A DNA stretch of 64,000 bases from JBGTSJ01 sp041940305. GTDB taxonomy: Bacteria; Planctomycetota; Planctomycetia; Planctomycetales; Planctomycetaceae. Within the stretch, counting starts at the first letter, position 1. Each line of letters opens with the position of its first letter. This document shows positions 7,574 through 16,309 of the stretch, one piece after another. The stretch is taken from the NCBI GenBank assembly GCA_041940305.1, contig JBGTSJ010000005.1, positions 186,001-250,000 on the forward strand, given 5' to 3'. Position numbers and translations under genes: made by a program. A model generated the notes under the pieces. It ran no database searches. It was not told the origin of the DNA and worked only from the letters and a program-made list of their open reading frames with translations.

Positions 7574-8953
7574 ATGACGCCGAATCCCTCATCCGGCGCA
7601 GCCACGGTCCGTATGGCCGGCCGCGTCGTAGTGCACTCGCGCAGCGCGCAATCCTGTGAACAACTGGCCTCCGCCGTCTCACGGCAGGGGTACGAAGTGC
7701 TCCGCGCAACCAGCGTGGAATCACTCCAGTCCGCGTTGCAGCAGGAATCCATCGCCGCCTGCGTGCTCGACGAACCCGAGTCCACGCGGTTCGTGGAGGC
7801 GGTTGCCGCTTCGATCCGCGAACTGGGCACGATCACACAGATCATCGTGCTGCCGCCGCTCGGCGTCCGTCCGGAAACGCTCGCCGTCCGCGGCATCGCC
7901 GACGTCCTCGAACCGCCCCACACTCCCGAGCGCATCGGCCGCGCCCTGTTCGCCGCCGTCGGCCGCTCGCGGCTGCTCGCCGAAAACCAGCAGCTCAAGC
8001 AGGACCTCGACGGCCGGATGTGGCCGGACCTCATCGGCCACAGCTCCGCCATGGGCCGCGTCCGCACCGAACTCCGCGGACTCGTCGACGACCGGCAGCC
8101 GGTCCTCATCTCCGGCGAACCCGGCACAGGCGTGACGTTCATCGCCCGCGCAATTCACACGGTCCGCTGCGGAGACCAGCAGCCGCTGGTGACCCTCCGC
8201 TGCAACGTCATGTCCGCAGCCGCGGCTGAAGCGGAGTTGTTCGGCGACGCGACGAACCCCAGCGGATCGGGCGGCCGACTGACCGCCGGCATCGGCAACA
8301 CCCTCCTCCTGGACGATGTGGAAGGCCTCCCCCTCTCGGTGCAGTCGCAGTTGGCGCGAGCATTGGCTCAGGCTGCCACCGGTCCCGAAGAGTCCCGGCC
8401 GCACGTGATCGCCACGACGCACGCCGATCTTCGCAAGCTCGCGGCTCAGGGACAGTTCGAGCCCACGCTGCTCCGGCAGTTGTCCGGCCACTGTCTGCAT
8501 CTGCCGGCCCTGCGGGATCGACGCCAGGACATCGGCCCCCTGACCGCTCACTTCCTCGCCGAGACCGCCGCCCGCGAAGGCCTGCCGGTGAAGCGGCTCA
8601 CGACCGAGACGCTCGACTGCCTGCACGGCTACAGCTGGCCCGGAAACGTCCGCGAACTCGAGAACGTCATCGCCCGCTGCTGCACGCTGGACTCCAGTCC
8701 CACGCTAACCCCCGCCATGGTCACCCCCTGGCTGGAAGGGGAATGTGCCGCACCGGCCGAAATTGCCGGTCTCTCCCTGCGGGAGATGGAACGCAAGCTC
8801 ATCGAAGCCACGTTCAACCGCTTCCACGGCAACCGCGAACTCACCGCGCGGGCCCTCAAGATCGGACTGCGAACGCTCTCCGGCAAGCTGCGTGAATACG
8901 GCTATCCGCCGCGCGGCGGGCCGGGCTCCAACCGCCAGGCTCGTGCCGCCTGA
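7574..8953 (+). CDS. Degenerate NtrC-type AAA+ regulator lacking Walker-A Lys and GAFTGA
   Basis: A 459-residue protein with the layout of a sigma-54 activator. It has a receiver-like N-terminal domain (17-130, no clear phospho-Asp set), an AAA+ domain (151-380) and a C-terminal Fis-type helix-turn-helix (about 403-440, ending RELTARALKIGLRTLSGKLREYG in two blocks). Key residues are missing. Walker A reads GEPGTGVT (181-188) with Val187 in place of Lys. The GAFTGA loop that touches sigma-54 is absent after ELFGD (221-225). Walker B survives as LLLDDVE (244-250), and SWPGNVRELENV is intact. It is therefore unlikely to hydrolyse ATP normally or to activate sigma-54 and may be a DNA-binding adaptor or pseudoenzyme. 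AGGA precedes the start. It is followed by its own terminator and then by the FliF-like gene. Confidence 0.85.
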   Translation: MTPNPSSGAATVRMAGRVVVHSRSAQSCEQLASAVSRQGYEVLRATSVESLQSALQQESIAACVLDEPESTRFVEAVAASIRELGTITQIIVLPPLGVRPETLAVRGIADVLEPPHTPERIGRALFAAVGRSRLLAENQQLKQDLDGRMWPDLIGHSSAMGRVRTELRGLVDDRQPVLISGEPGTGVTFIARAIHTVRCGDQQPLVTLRCNVMSAAAAEAELFGDATNPSGSGGRLTAGIGNTLLLDDVEGLPLSVQSQLARALAQAATGPEESRPHVIATTHADLRKLAAQGQFEPTLLRQLSGHCLHLPALRDRRQDIGPLTAHFLAETAAREGLPVKRLTTETLDCLHGYSWPGNVRELENVIARCCTLDSSPTLTPAMVTPWLEGECAAPAEIAGLSLREMERKLIEATFNRFHGNRELTARALKIGLRTLSGKLREYGYPPRGGPGSNRQARAA

Positions 8954-8984
8954 AGGGCACGGCGCACTGTAAGAGATCGGTGAT

Positions 8985-9006
8985 CCGGGGGGCGCTGGCC
9001 CCCCGG
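8985..9006 (+). terminator. Terminator after the AAA+ gene
   Basis: A GC-rich perfect 8-bp stem (CCGGGGGG paired with CCCCCCGG) with a 6-nt loop, then TTTCG. It lies 32 nt past the stop codon and separates the regulator from the FliF-like gene. Confidence 0.75.
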
Positions 9007-9117
9007 TTTCGTCGGGCGACCGGATCCTTCCGCACACGCGCCGCTGGCGTACGTCGTCCGACGCATGGTCTCATCCTGTCCTCCGGCTCATCGCAGGCCC
9101 CTGAGCATTCGTAACGC

Positions 9118-10890
9118 ATGGACGCGTTGGAACGCAGTCATCCTCCCGTATCGGCGCTTTGGCAATCGCTGTCCGGAACCCGGCGTGCATCGATTGTCCT
9201 GGCGGCTGCCGTGGTCCTTGCCGGACTGGGCTGGCTCTTACGGCCCGCCGCCGATCGATCAATGGTCGTTGTCTCCGGAGAGACTCCGCTGACGAATCAG
9301 GAACTCGACGACGCACTTCGCCGCCTGCGCTCCAGCGGACTTGTGTCGTTTCAGGTTGATGGCGGCCGGGTCATGGCGCCGACGAAGGAACGCGAACAGT
9401 ACCGACTCGCCCTACAGACCCCGGAGTCATCCACTCCCCGACGCATCGAGCGCTGGCAATCGACGGATTCACTGCTGGGCCAGTTCGCCGGCAGTCGTCG
9501 ACAGGAACTGGATCGGGACGAGGCTCGGGCGCGCCTGATCGGTGAACTGCTGACGCAGCTTCCGGAAGTCGAACAGGCTGAGATCGTCTGGGACGAAGAG
9601 CGCGGGACCGGCTGGCGGCGTCCCCCGCGCGTGCGGGCGACGGTTTATCTGAAGCCTCGTCCGGACAATGCGATCTCCGTCGACACCGTGGCCGCCGTGC
9701 GGCTCGCCGTCTCCAGCAGCAAAGCCCATCTCGCGCCGGCCGACGTGGTCGTCATGGACCTGGAGCGGATGGTGACGTACGCCGGGACAGAATCGGACGA
9801 AGCCGCCAGCCATCAGCGGAATTCTCGACTGACGGATGCCCATCGCACTCGCATCGAGTCGGCACTGGCGGACATCGAAGGCGTGCGCGTCTCGATTGCG
9901 GTGCATCAGCGGGATCGATCGCACCCTGGCGAGGATTCGCATGGAGCGCGTGCCGACCGACCTCCGCTGGAATCGCCGACCTCGGGCGGCCGCGTTCATC
10001 ACACAACAAATCACGCCATGGAGGTCCCTGCGAGTTTTGACGGCACGCCCGATCCGGAAATTCCACTATTGAACATCGTGGTGCGAGTCCCGGGCAACTA
10101 CCTGCAGCAGCAATTGGCGTCGCGGCTCGTCGCCCCGGATGATGCATCACCTGCCGGCGTCAGCGAGGCATTGGTCGAAGAGGTCGAAAGTGCCGTCAAA
10201 GATTCGATTCGCGGCCGGATCAATCGACTGATCGCGTCCGGTCCGCAGCTGGCGGAACTGGAGTCACTGGACATCGAGCTCGAACCGCTCGTCATCCTGA
10301 GTGACTCAAACTCGGGCGCAAGGTCACCGGCCGGATGGCCCTTTCTGAGGAGCGCCTCGCTGGAGATGAACTCGTGGTCCACGTGGGCGATGATCATCGG
10401 ACTGGCCGCGAGCGCATGCTGGTGGCTGACGGACGTGGCCCGCTGGTATGCCTGGGATGCGACGACCGAAACGACGGCTGACGACGATTCGCCCCTGAGT
10501 GCGCCGCCGCAGGACAAGCCCGTCGGCGCGGAAGTTCCGTCGTGCGCTGTCGCGGACGCGGCGGCTTCGGCCGGGTCTGAGCAAGACACCAGTCCCCAGT
10601 GGAATCCTGAGGACTTCAATCGCACGCGGCCTGCGTCGATGGACGAAATCCTCGAACTGCATGCTGCAGACCTGGCAACGGCGTATGCTGAACTGCCGGC
10701 CGATGTCTGGGCCACAGCACTCCGGGGCTCGACCGCTGCCGTCGAAACTCATCTGCTCAAGGCGCTCCCCGCTCCGCAGGCCGCGCAGCTTCGCCGGGCA
10801 CTCCGCAGCGCGCGTCCGGTGCGGCTGCGCGATATCGAAGAGGCGCAGCAAGCCGTGCTGTCTCTGTGGGTTGCAGCCGGCGGCGCATAA
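9118..10890 (+). CDS. FliF/YscJ-like M-ring protein with a FliG-like C-terminal domain
   Basis: A 590-residue membrane protein. Helix 1 spans residues 24-41. Residues 45-230 resemble the ring-building YscJ/FliF domain (LTNQELDDALRRLRSSGL; LLTQLPEVEQAEIVWDEE; VVVMDLERMVTYAG). A Ser/Asp-rich loop and a second periplasmic region (PGNYLQQQLASRL) follow. Helix 2 is at about 420-440. The cytoplasmic tail ends with residues 508-590 (MDEILELHAADL ... RPVRLRDIEEAQQAVLSLW), which resemble a FliG motor-switch domain, including the RPVRLxDxEEAQQ signature. FliF normally recruits FliG as a separate protein; here both appear in one chain. No other flagellar or secretion genes are in the window. The ribosome-binding site is weak, so the start is moderately sure. 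Confidence 0.78.
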   Translation: MDALERSHPPVSALWQSLSGTRRASIVLAAAVVLAGLGWLLRPAADRSMVVVSGETPLTNQELDDALRRLRSSGLVSFQVDGGRVMAPTKEREQYRLALQTPESSTPRRIERWQSTDSLLGQFAGSRRQELDRDEARARLIGELLTQLPEVEQAEIVWDEERGTGWRRPPRVRATVYLKPRPDNAISVDTVAAVRLAVSSSKAHLAPADVVVMDLERMVTYAGTESDEAASHQRNSRLTDAHRTRIESALADIEGVRVSIAVHQRDRSHPGEDSHGARADRPPLESPTSGGRVHHTTNHAMEVPASFDGTPDPEIPLLNIVVRVPGNYLQQQLASRLVAPDDASPAGVSEALVEEVESAVKDSIRGRINRLIASGPQLAELESLDIELEPLVILSDSNSGARSPAGWPFLRSASLEMNSWSTWAMIIGLAASACWWLTDVARWYAWDATTETTADDDSPLSAPPQDKPVGAEVPSCAVADAAASAGSEQDTSPQWNPEDFNRTRPASMDEILELHAADLATAYAELPADVWATALRGSTAAVETHLLKALPAPQAAQLRRALRSARPVRLRDIEEAQQAVLSLWVAAGGA

Positions 10891-11205
10891 CCGATTCCGA
10901 CGGCTCATCCGGTGCCGGCGCTGCAATTGAACTCAACGTTTCGGTCGGAACAACCGATACAACGATTGAAGACGGCGTGATCCGACCGTCTCAAGGTATG
11001 GCATGCCGGGCGCACAGCGTCCGCACATCGCCATGCGGCAATGGCCGCATGGCATACAGGATCGCCCGGCAGAGGCGGACGCCGGGACTTCAGCGTGGAC
11101 CGTTCGGGGGAACGGCACGCGGCACATGACGGCGATTGGCAAACACCAACCGCAAGCCGAGGACGCGCGCCTGCCTGTCAGTCGCGCGGCCGCAAGGGGG
11201 AACCA
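10891..11205 (+). other. Intergenic region with a 9-bp hairpin
   Basis: 315 nt between the FliF-like and lipoprotein genes. A perfect 9-bp inverted repeat (CCATGCGGC at 11031-11039 with GCCGCATGG at 11044-11052, 4-nt loop) lies in the middle. It has no U-tract, so it may be a weak terminator or a site in the leader. I see no gene here; the open frame upstream of 11206 is not coding-like. Confidence 0.4.
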
Positions 11206-12639
11206 ATGGTGCGACGTTCGATCTGTGCGCTGCTGCTGGCGGCGCCGCTGTCCATGATGCTCGTCGGCTGCTCGTCATTCGGAATGAAGCGGGACCTCGC
11301 CGCGCGCCGCGCGCAGTCGGCGCCGACGTCTCACACGGCCCGGCTGATGAATCTCGCCGAGCGGTACGAACAGCAGGGCAATCAGGAAGGCGCTCTCAGG
11401 CTGTATCAGCAGGTCGTACAGGCCGAACCCGGACACCGGCGTGCTCAGCAGCGGATTGCGGCCATGGCCGGTGGTCAGCCGACTCAGCGGCCGGCGACGA
11501 ATCACACGCTGGTGGCGGAGTTGGCTCCGGAGCCGGCTTCGCCTGCAAACTCGCCTGATCCCGCTCGGACGGCTTCACTGGCGGCTCACGTTCCGGCCAT
11601 TCCGCCGGCCGCGCCGCCAATGGAAGCAGACGTGCCCGAACCTCCGGCGGAGCCCGCTCTGGCCGCACTGCCCGACGTAAACGGGAAGATGCCCAGGGAC
11701 GAAACCCCGCCGTTTGACGTGACGATCGTTCCGGATCCGGCGTTTGCCGACGTATCGGAGCCGTCTCCGTTCCCGGAGCCGGAACCGGGGCAGCCGACCG
11801 CTCCGGAACTGACTGCCGAATGGTGGGCCGACACGGCGCAGACCGAGGCACTCGCGTCGCCGTTCGAAGAAGCCGCTCCCGCCGTGGAGGAATCTCCGGC
11901 CGAATGGTCCAGGACTTCGCTCGCCAGATTGTGTGAGGAAGCTCCCGTCGAACTCCGAGGCCTGATCCACGAGCTGGAGGCGGCCGATCCGGCCCAGCGC
12001 AAGGCCGCACTGACTGAGCTGGCGATCCGCGGCGCGTCCGCAGCGGGAGCATTGCCGGCGATCCAGGCGCTGCTCAGCGATCCCGACGTGCTGGTTCAGG
12101 TGCATGCGGCGTGGGCGATCTGGGAAGTGTCGGAAAATCCGCAGGATTCGATCGATCCTCTGGTCGAACTGCTCGTCACGGATACCGATTCGCACGTCGT
12201 TCAGGCATCGGCGTACTTTCTCGGCTCGATTGGAGCGGATGCCGCAATCGCGACCGATGCGCTCTGGTACGTCTGCGATCGGACGACCGGAATCACGCGG
12301 CTGCACGCGGCCGAAGCATTGGCCTGCATCGCGCCGGATGATCAGGCGCCCGTGGCGATCCTGATCGATGGACTCAGCGATGCAGACCAGGAAACGCGGT
12401 GGCTCGCCGCCCTCGCGCTGTCATCGGTCTCAGTCCAGCAGCAGTCGGCCGCGGTGACGGCGCTGACGGCCGCATTGAGCGACATCTCTCCGGAGGTCCG
12501 CACGGCGGCCGCACTGACGCTCGGCGGCTTCGGCAATCATGCGGACGAAGCCGTCTCGGAACTGCATGCGGTCTCGGACAGCGACGACGAAGGCGTCCGC
12601 ACGGCCGCCCGTATCGCGCTCGAATGCATTACGAAGTAA
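11206..12639 (+). CDS. Lipoprotein with TPR segment and HEAT repeats
   Basis: A 477-residue predicted lipoprotein. The signal peptide MVRRSICALLLAAPLSMMLV ends in a lipobox with acceptor Cys22 (LVGC). A TPR-like helix pair follows (about 46-77: LAERYEQQGNQEGALRLYQQVVQAEPGH, in blocks). Next is a long Pro/Glu/Ala-rich linker (about 95-235), then four to five HEAT/PBS-lyase-type repeats to the C-terminus (LVQVHAAWAIWEV, ETRWLAALALSSV, EVRTAAALTLGGFG, GVRTAARIALECI). These repeats are protein-binding scaffolds. AGGGGGA precedes the start at 11206. It follows the FliF-like gene on the same strand and could be an accessory or pilotin-like partner of that ring protein, which is inference from position only. 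Confidence 0.82.
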   Translation: MVRRSICALLLAAPLSMMLVGCSSFGMKRDLAARRAQSAPTSHTARLMNLAERYEQQGNQEGALRLYQQVVQAEPGHRRAQQRIAAMAGGQPTQRPATNHTLVAELAPEPASPANSPDPARTASLAAHVPAIPPAAPPMEADVPEPPAEPALAALPDVNGKMPRDETPPFDVTIVPDPAFADVSEPSPFPEPEPGQPTAPELTAEWWADTAQTEALASPFEEAAPAVEESPAEWSRTSLARLCEEAPVELRGLIHELEAADPAQRKAALTELAIRGASAAGALPAIQALLSDPDVLVQVHAAWAIWEVSENPQDSIDPLVELLVTDTDSHVVQASAYFLGSIGADAAIATDALWYVCDRTTGITRLHAAEALACIAPDDQAPVAILIDGLSDADQETRWLAALALSSVSVQQQSAAVTALTAALSDISPEVRTAAALTLGGFGNHADEAVSELHAVSDSDDEGVRTAARIALECITK

Positions 12640-13018
12640 GCGAACGGACTCGCAGACAGCCCGGCTTCCCGAACTGGGGGCCGGGCTGTTTGCATTGCGG
12701 TCCACGTGGCTTGAGTCACGTCGATCCGTCGTTGCGAGTTCCGGTGCTCGGTGGCAATCCGTTCATCCTCGACGTACGATGACAACCTGATTCCGGCCCG
12801 TTGTTCGGAGCCGCGCATCAGTCGATCCCGCCCCAACTGGGTCGATCTCCCACCTGAACAGGTCCCGACAGTTGCTGTGAAAGTGAGCGTGCGCGCTCCG
12901 CCAGACTCACCCGAATCCGTCCTGACCGCGATCAGGAAGATCGTGCCATTGCGGCTTCGATGAACAGCGGCCGCGGCAAACATGTTTGGACGACGTCCGG
13001 CCAATTGAGAACAGAACG
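12640..13018 (+). other. Intergenic region, terminator at its start
   Basis: 379 nt between the lipoprotein and PIN/TRAM genes. It contains the terminator at 12656. Past it I see no convincing open frame, promoter box or repeat. Confidence 0.4.
12656..12689 (+). terminator. Terminator after the lipoprotein gene
   Basis: A 10-bp perfect stem (ACAGCCCGGC with GCCGGGCTGT) with a 14-nt loop, followed by TTGCATT, 17 nt past the stop codon. Confidence 0.8.
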
Positions 13019-14062
13019 ATGCTGCTGTTTGTCATCCGCATGGTTTATATCCTGATCTGCACCGGCGCGGCGGCGACGTACACGCTGGGGCAGGGCACCG
13101 GCGCCCCGCGCGTCGTTCAGGACCACCCGGTGGCGTCTTTTGCCCTGCTGGTGCTCATCTCGCTCTCCGTCCTGCTGGTGGACGTGCTGATTCCCCGCAA
13201 GCGCGTGGAGATCGCTTCGTCCATCTACATCGGACTGTTGATCGGCGTTTTGCTGGCATACCTGTTCAATCTCGCACTGCGGCCGCTGTTCGGCATGAGC
13301 GAGTTGTTCGGCAGCGAAGGGGCGGCCTTCCAGGGAGGCGTCACTCTGATGTCTTTGCTGATCCTCCCCTACCTGTGCATCAGCTTCCTCCTGCAGACCA
13401 AGGACGACTTCCGCTTCGTCATCCCCTACGTCGAATTCTCGCGCGAGCTCAAAGGGGGCCGGCCCATGATCCTGGACAGCAGCGCACTCATTGACGGCCG
13501 CATCGCCGATGTCGTGGACACGCATATGGTGGACGCCACCCTGGTTGTCCCGCAGTTCATTCTGCAGGAAGTCCAGGACATCGCCGACAGCCACGACAAG
13601 GTCCGTCGCAGCCGCGGCCGCCGCGGGCTCGACGTGCTGAAAAAACTCCAGTCCGACCCCGCTGTCGAGGTCCGGATTGTCGAGTCCGACCCCGCCGTGA
13701 AGGGCAAGTCCGTCGATCAGAAGCTGATCGAAATCTCCAAGCAGCAGAACGGCCGGCTGGTCACCAACGACCTCAACCTCAACAAGCTGGCCGGCGTACA
13801 GGGCGTCGCCGTCGTAAACCTCAATGACGTCGCCAACGCCCTCAAACCGCGGTTCATCCCGGGTGAGCACGTCCGGATCCGGATCATCAAGGAGGGTGAG
13901 GGACAAGGGCAGGGGGTCGGCTACCTCGATGACGGAACAATGGTCGTCGTGGAACAGGGAAGCCGGGACATCGGCCAGGAGATTGACACCGTCGTCACCA
14001 GCGTCCTCCAGAACAGCGCCGGACGCATGCTCTTCTGCCGCCCGGCGATGGAAGCGAAATGA
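13019..14062 (+). CDS. Membrane-anchored PIN/TRAM-domain protein (YacL-like)
   Basis: A 347-residue protein. Four hydrophobic helices (about residues 4-22, 38-56, 69-88 and 108-126) precede a PIN nuclease-fold domain (148-275). The PIN domain has acidic residues at Asp153 (ILDSSALIDGR), Glu184, Asp233 and Asp251 (LVTNDLNLNKLA). A TRAM RNA-binding-type domain (about 279-340) ends the chain. This is the architecture of the YacL family, possibly membrane-tethered ribonucleases. ATG at 13019 starts directly at the first helix; an in-frame TTG at 12986 is the alternative. Its TGA overlaps the ATG of the cyclase-like gene by 4 nt, so the two are co-translated. Confidence 0.88.
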   Translation: MLLFVIRMVYILICTGAAATYTLGQGTGAPRVVQDHPVASFALLVLISLSVLLVDVLIPRKRVEIASSIYIGLLIGVLLAYLFNLALRPLFGMSELFGSEGAAFQGGVTLMSLLILPYLCISFLLQTKDDFRFVIPYVEFSRELKGGRPMILDSSALIDGRIADVVDTHMVDATLVVPQFILQEVQDIADSHDKVRRSRGRRGLDVLKKLQSDPAVEVRIVESDPAVKGKSVDQKLIEISKQQNGRLVTNDLNLNKLAGVQGVAVVNLNDVANALKPRFIPGEHVRIRIIKEGEGQGQGVGYLDDGTMVVVEQGSRDIGQEIDTVVTSVLQNSAGRMLFCRPAMEAK

Positions 14063-15999
14063 GCGCGGCGGTCTCGCACGACCGGCTTGCGCACTGCTGC
14101 GCAACCGCGCGTGATGCGCTCCTGGCCGAGCTAACGCCCCGGGGTCACTGGGACGGTGAACTCTCCACGTCGGCGCTCTCGACGGCGACGGCGGTGATGG
14201 CGCTCGAGCAGATGCGCCGCGCCGACGCCCCGTTTAGCCGCGACTCGGAGAGGAGCGCGCCGCACCGAGCCAACGCCCTCAACCCGCTCATCGCCCGCGG
14301 CCTCGCCTGGCTCGCCGAACACCAGAACGAAGACGGCGGCTGGGGCGATACCGTCAAGAGCTTCAGCAACATCTCCACGACGTTTCTCGCCCGCGCCGTC
14401 TTCCGCGCCACGCAGACCGAGGACCGCTACCGCACTGTCGTCGACCGCGCCGTCAAGTACATCGACCACGCCGGCGGCATCCCGGCCGTCATCGCCCGTT
14501 ACGGCAAAGACCACACCTTCTCCGTCCCGATCCTCACCCACTGCGCCGTCGCCGGACTCGTCAGCTGGCGAGACATCCCCGCTCTCCCCTTCGAACTCGC
14601 CACCCTCCCGCCGCGCTTCTACAAAACGGTCCGCCTTCCCGTCGTCAGTTACGCCCTCCCCGCCCTCATCGCCATCGGCCAGGTCCGCCACCACCACGCC
14701 CCCACCCGCAACCCCCTCTTGCGTCCTCTGCGAAATCTTGCGGCGAATCCCTCCCTCAGAGTTCTCGAACGCGTCCAGCCCACGAACGGCGGCTTCCTCG
14801 AAGCGGCCCCCCTCACCAGCTTTGTCACCATGAGCCTCGCCGGCATGGGTCTCGCCGGCCATCCGGTGGCCCGAAAGGGAACGCAATTCCTCATCGACTC
14901 CGTCCGCCCAGATGGAAGCTGGCCGATCGATACCAATCTCGCGACCTGGGTGACGACGCTGGCAGTCAGCGCCCTCGGCGACGACCTCCCGGAACAACAC
15001 CGCAAACCGATTCTCCGCTGGCTGCTCGATCAGCAGTACAAGACGGTGCATCCCTACACCAATGCCGATCCCGGCGGCTGGGCGTGGACCGACCTGCCAG
15101 GCGGCGTCCCGGACGCCGACGACACCCCGGGAGCAATCCTCGCGATCCTTCAACTGGCGGCGAAAAGTGACAGCGCTTTCCCGTTTAGCCGCGACCCGCA
15201 GGGGAGCGCGCCGCCAAGCCAGCCCTCACTCGCAATCACGTCCGCCATCCGCAACGCCATCCGCTGGCTCCTCGACCTCCAGAACCGCGACGGCGGTTTC
15301 CCGACGTTCTGCCGCGGCTGGGGCAAACTGCCGTTCGACCGGAGCTCGCCCGACATTACCGCGCATGCAATCCGCGCGATGCTGCTCAGTGCTGATGCGG
15401 AACATGTCCGCGACATTGCGAAGAGAGGCGGCAGCGGCTATCGATTTCGCAGGATTGCGGGAGCAATTGAGGACTTCCACATATCCGAACGATATTCGGC
15501 AATCGGCGCCGGCTTTCGATTCCTTCGGCATGCTCAACGCCGAGATGGCTCCTGGCTCCCCCTGTGGTTCGGCAATCAACACGCACCGGACGACATCAAC
15601 CCCACCTACGGTACCGCTCGCGTGTTGGAGGCGTATCGCGCGGCCGGTGCCTCCGATTTCCCAGAGGCCCAGCGTGGCTACACATGGCTCCGCGATAACC
15701 AGAACGCCGACGGCGGCTGGGGCGGCGGGCCGGAAACCCCGTCCAGCATCGAGGAGACGGCCCTCGCGGCGGAGATTCTCCTCAGCAATCCCGGCAGCGT
15801 GGCCGCGGCGCAACGGGGGATCGGATGGCTGTGCGACCGCGTGGAGGACGGCACGTGGCGGGAGCCTGCGCCGATCGGTTTTTATTTCGCCAAGTTGTGG
15901 TACTTTGAACGCCTGTATCCGCTGATCTTTACGGTCGCTGCGCTTCGCGCCGCCAGCGGAACGGGTACGATGAGGCCCCACCGGCACAGCCGCGGATGA
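14059..15999 (+). CDS. Squalene-hopene-cyclase-like (class II terpene cyclase-like) protein
   Basis: A 646-residue alpha/alpha-barrel protein of the prenyltransferase/squalene-cyclase repeat family. QW-type motifs recur: QNEDGGWG (about residue 90), RPDGSWPIDTNLATW (about 285), QNRDGGFPTF, QRRDGSWLPLW and QNADGGWGG. The class II acid motif DxDD is present as DADDT at 352-356, so protonation-driven cyclisation of squalene or another polyprenyl substrate is likely. It is coupled to the PIN/TRAM gene and followed by a polyprenyl synthase gene, which supports a terpenoid role. It contains two in-frame copies of a palindromic repeat (residues 58-68 and 375-385). The exact substrate (squalene or a diphosphate) cannot be read from sequence. 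Confidence 0.85.
   Translation: MSAAVSHDRLAHCCATARDALLAELTPRGHWDGELSTSALSTATAVMALEQMRRADAPFSRDSERSAPHRANALNPLIARGLAWLAEHQNEDGGWGDTVKSFSNISTTFLARAVFRATQTEDRYRTVVDRAVKYIDHAGGIPAVIARYGKDHTFSVPILTHCAVAGLVSWRDIPALPFELATLPPRFYKTVRLPVVSYALPALIAIGQVRHHHAPTRNPLLRPLRNLAANPSLRVLERVQPTNGGFLEAAPLTSFVTMSLAGMGLAGHPVARKGTQFLIDSVRPDGSWPIDTNLATWVTTLAVSALGDDLPEQHRKPILRWLLDQQYKTVHPYTNADPGGWAWTDLPGGVPDADDTPGAILAILQLAAKSDSAFPFSRDPQGSAPPSQPSLAITSAIRNAIRWLLDLQNRDGGFPTFCRGWGKLPFDRSSPDITAHAIRAMLLSADAEHVRDIAKRGGSGYRFRRIAGAIEDFHISERYSAIGAGFRFLRHAQRRDGSWLPLWFGNQHAPDDINPTYGTARVLEAYRAAGASDFPEAQRGYTWLRDNQNADGGWGGGPETPSSIEETALAAEILLSNPGSVAAAQRGIGWLCDRVEDGTWREPAPIGFYFAKLWYFERLYPLIFTVAALRAASGTGTMRPHRHSRG
14231..14263 (+). repeat. 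GTTTAGCC palindromic element, in-frame copy 1
   Basis: A 33-nt unit inside the cyclase-like gene, encoding FSRDSERSAP and flanks. It begins CGTTTAGCCGCG and ends GGAGCGCGCCGC. It folds as CGCG/CGCG plus a 3-bp apical stem (CTC/GAG). It is 30 of 33 identical to the copy at 15182 and is read in the same frame. Confidence 0.75.
15182..15214 (+). repeat. GTTTAGCC palindromic element, in-frame copy 2
   Basis: Second copy in the same gene and frame, encoding FSRDPQGSAP and flanks. Its apical stem is CCC/GGG where copy 1 has CTC/GAG. Two of the three differences are thus a compensatory pair and the third is in the loop. Confidence 0.75.
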
Positions 16000-16309
16000 C
16001 GGGCTGACGCTGGTTTGCGACGCGAATTGGAGCCGGAGGAATTGGAACAGGAGGAAACAGAGGAAACGGAGAAAAAAGGTAAGGCAGTCCCGTCGCAGCG
16101 GGGTTCCGTATGCAGGCGTCCCGTCACTCACCGCAGAGAGTTTTAGTCGTGCCCAGCGGCTCCTGAATTGATCTACCGTACACCGACGAGGCTGATTACT
16201 CCCCCTCTGTTACCTCCGTTTCCTCCTGTTCAACCCAACCGTCCGCGGCTTCGACCGAGCGCCGCACCAACGTCCCGCCGCAGAGCTTCGCATCTTCGAG
16301 GAATTCCCG
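16000..16309 (+). repeat. Intergenic region with 28-nt purine-rich inverted repeats
   Basis: 310 nt between the cyclase and polyprenyl synthase genes. A purine-rich tract at 16044-16071 (GGAACAGGAGGAAAC, then AGAGGAAACGGAG) is repeated in inverted orientation at 16204-16231. The two arms match at most positions and enclose about 130 nt. I see no gene inside. A similar arrangement is in the nuoD-nuoE gap (22007/22109). Confidence 0.6.
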
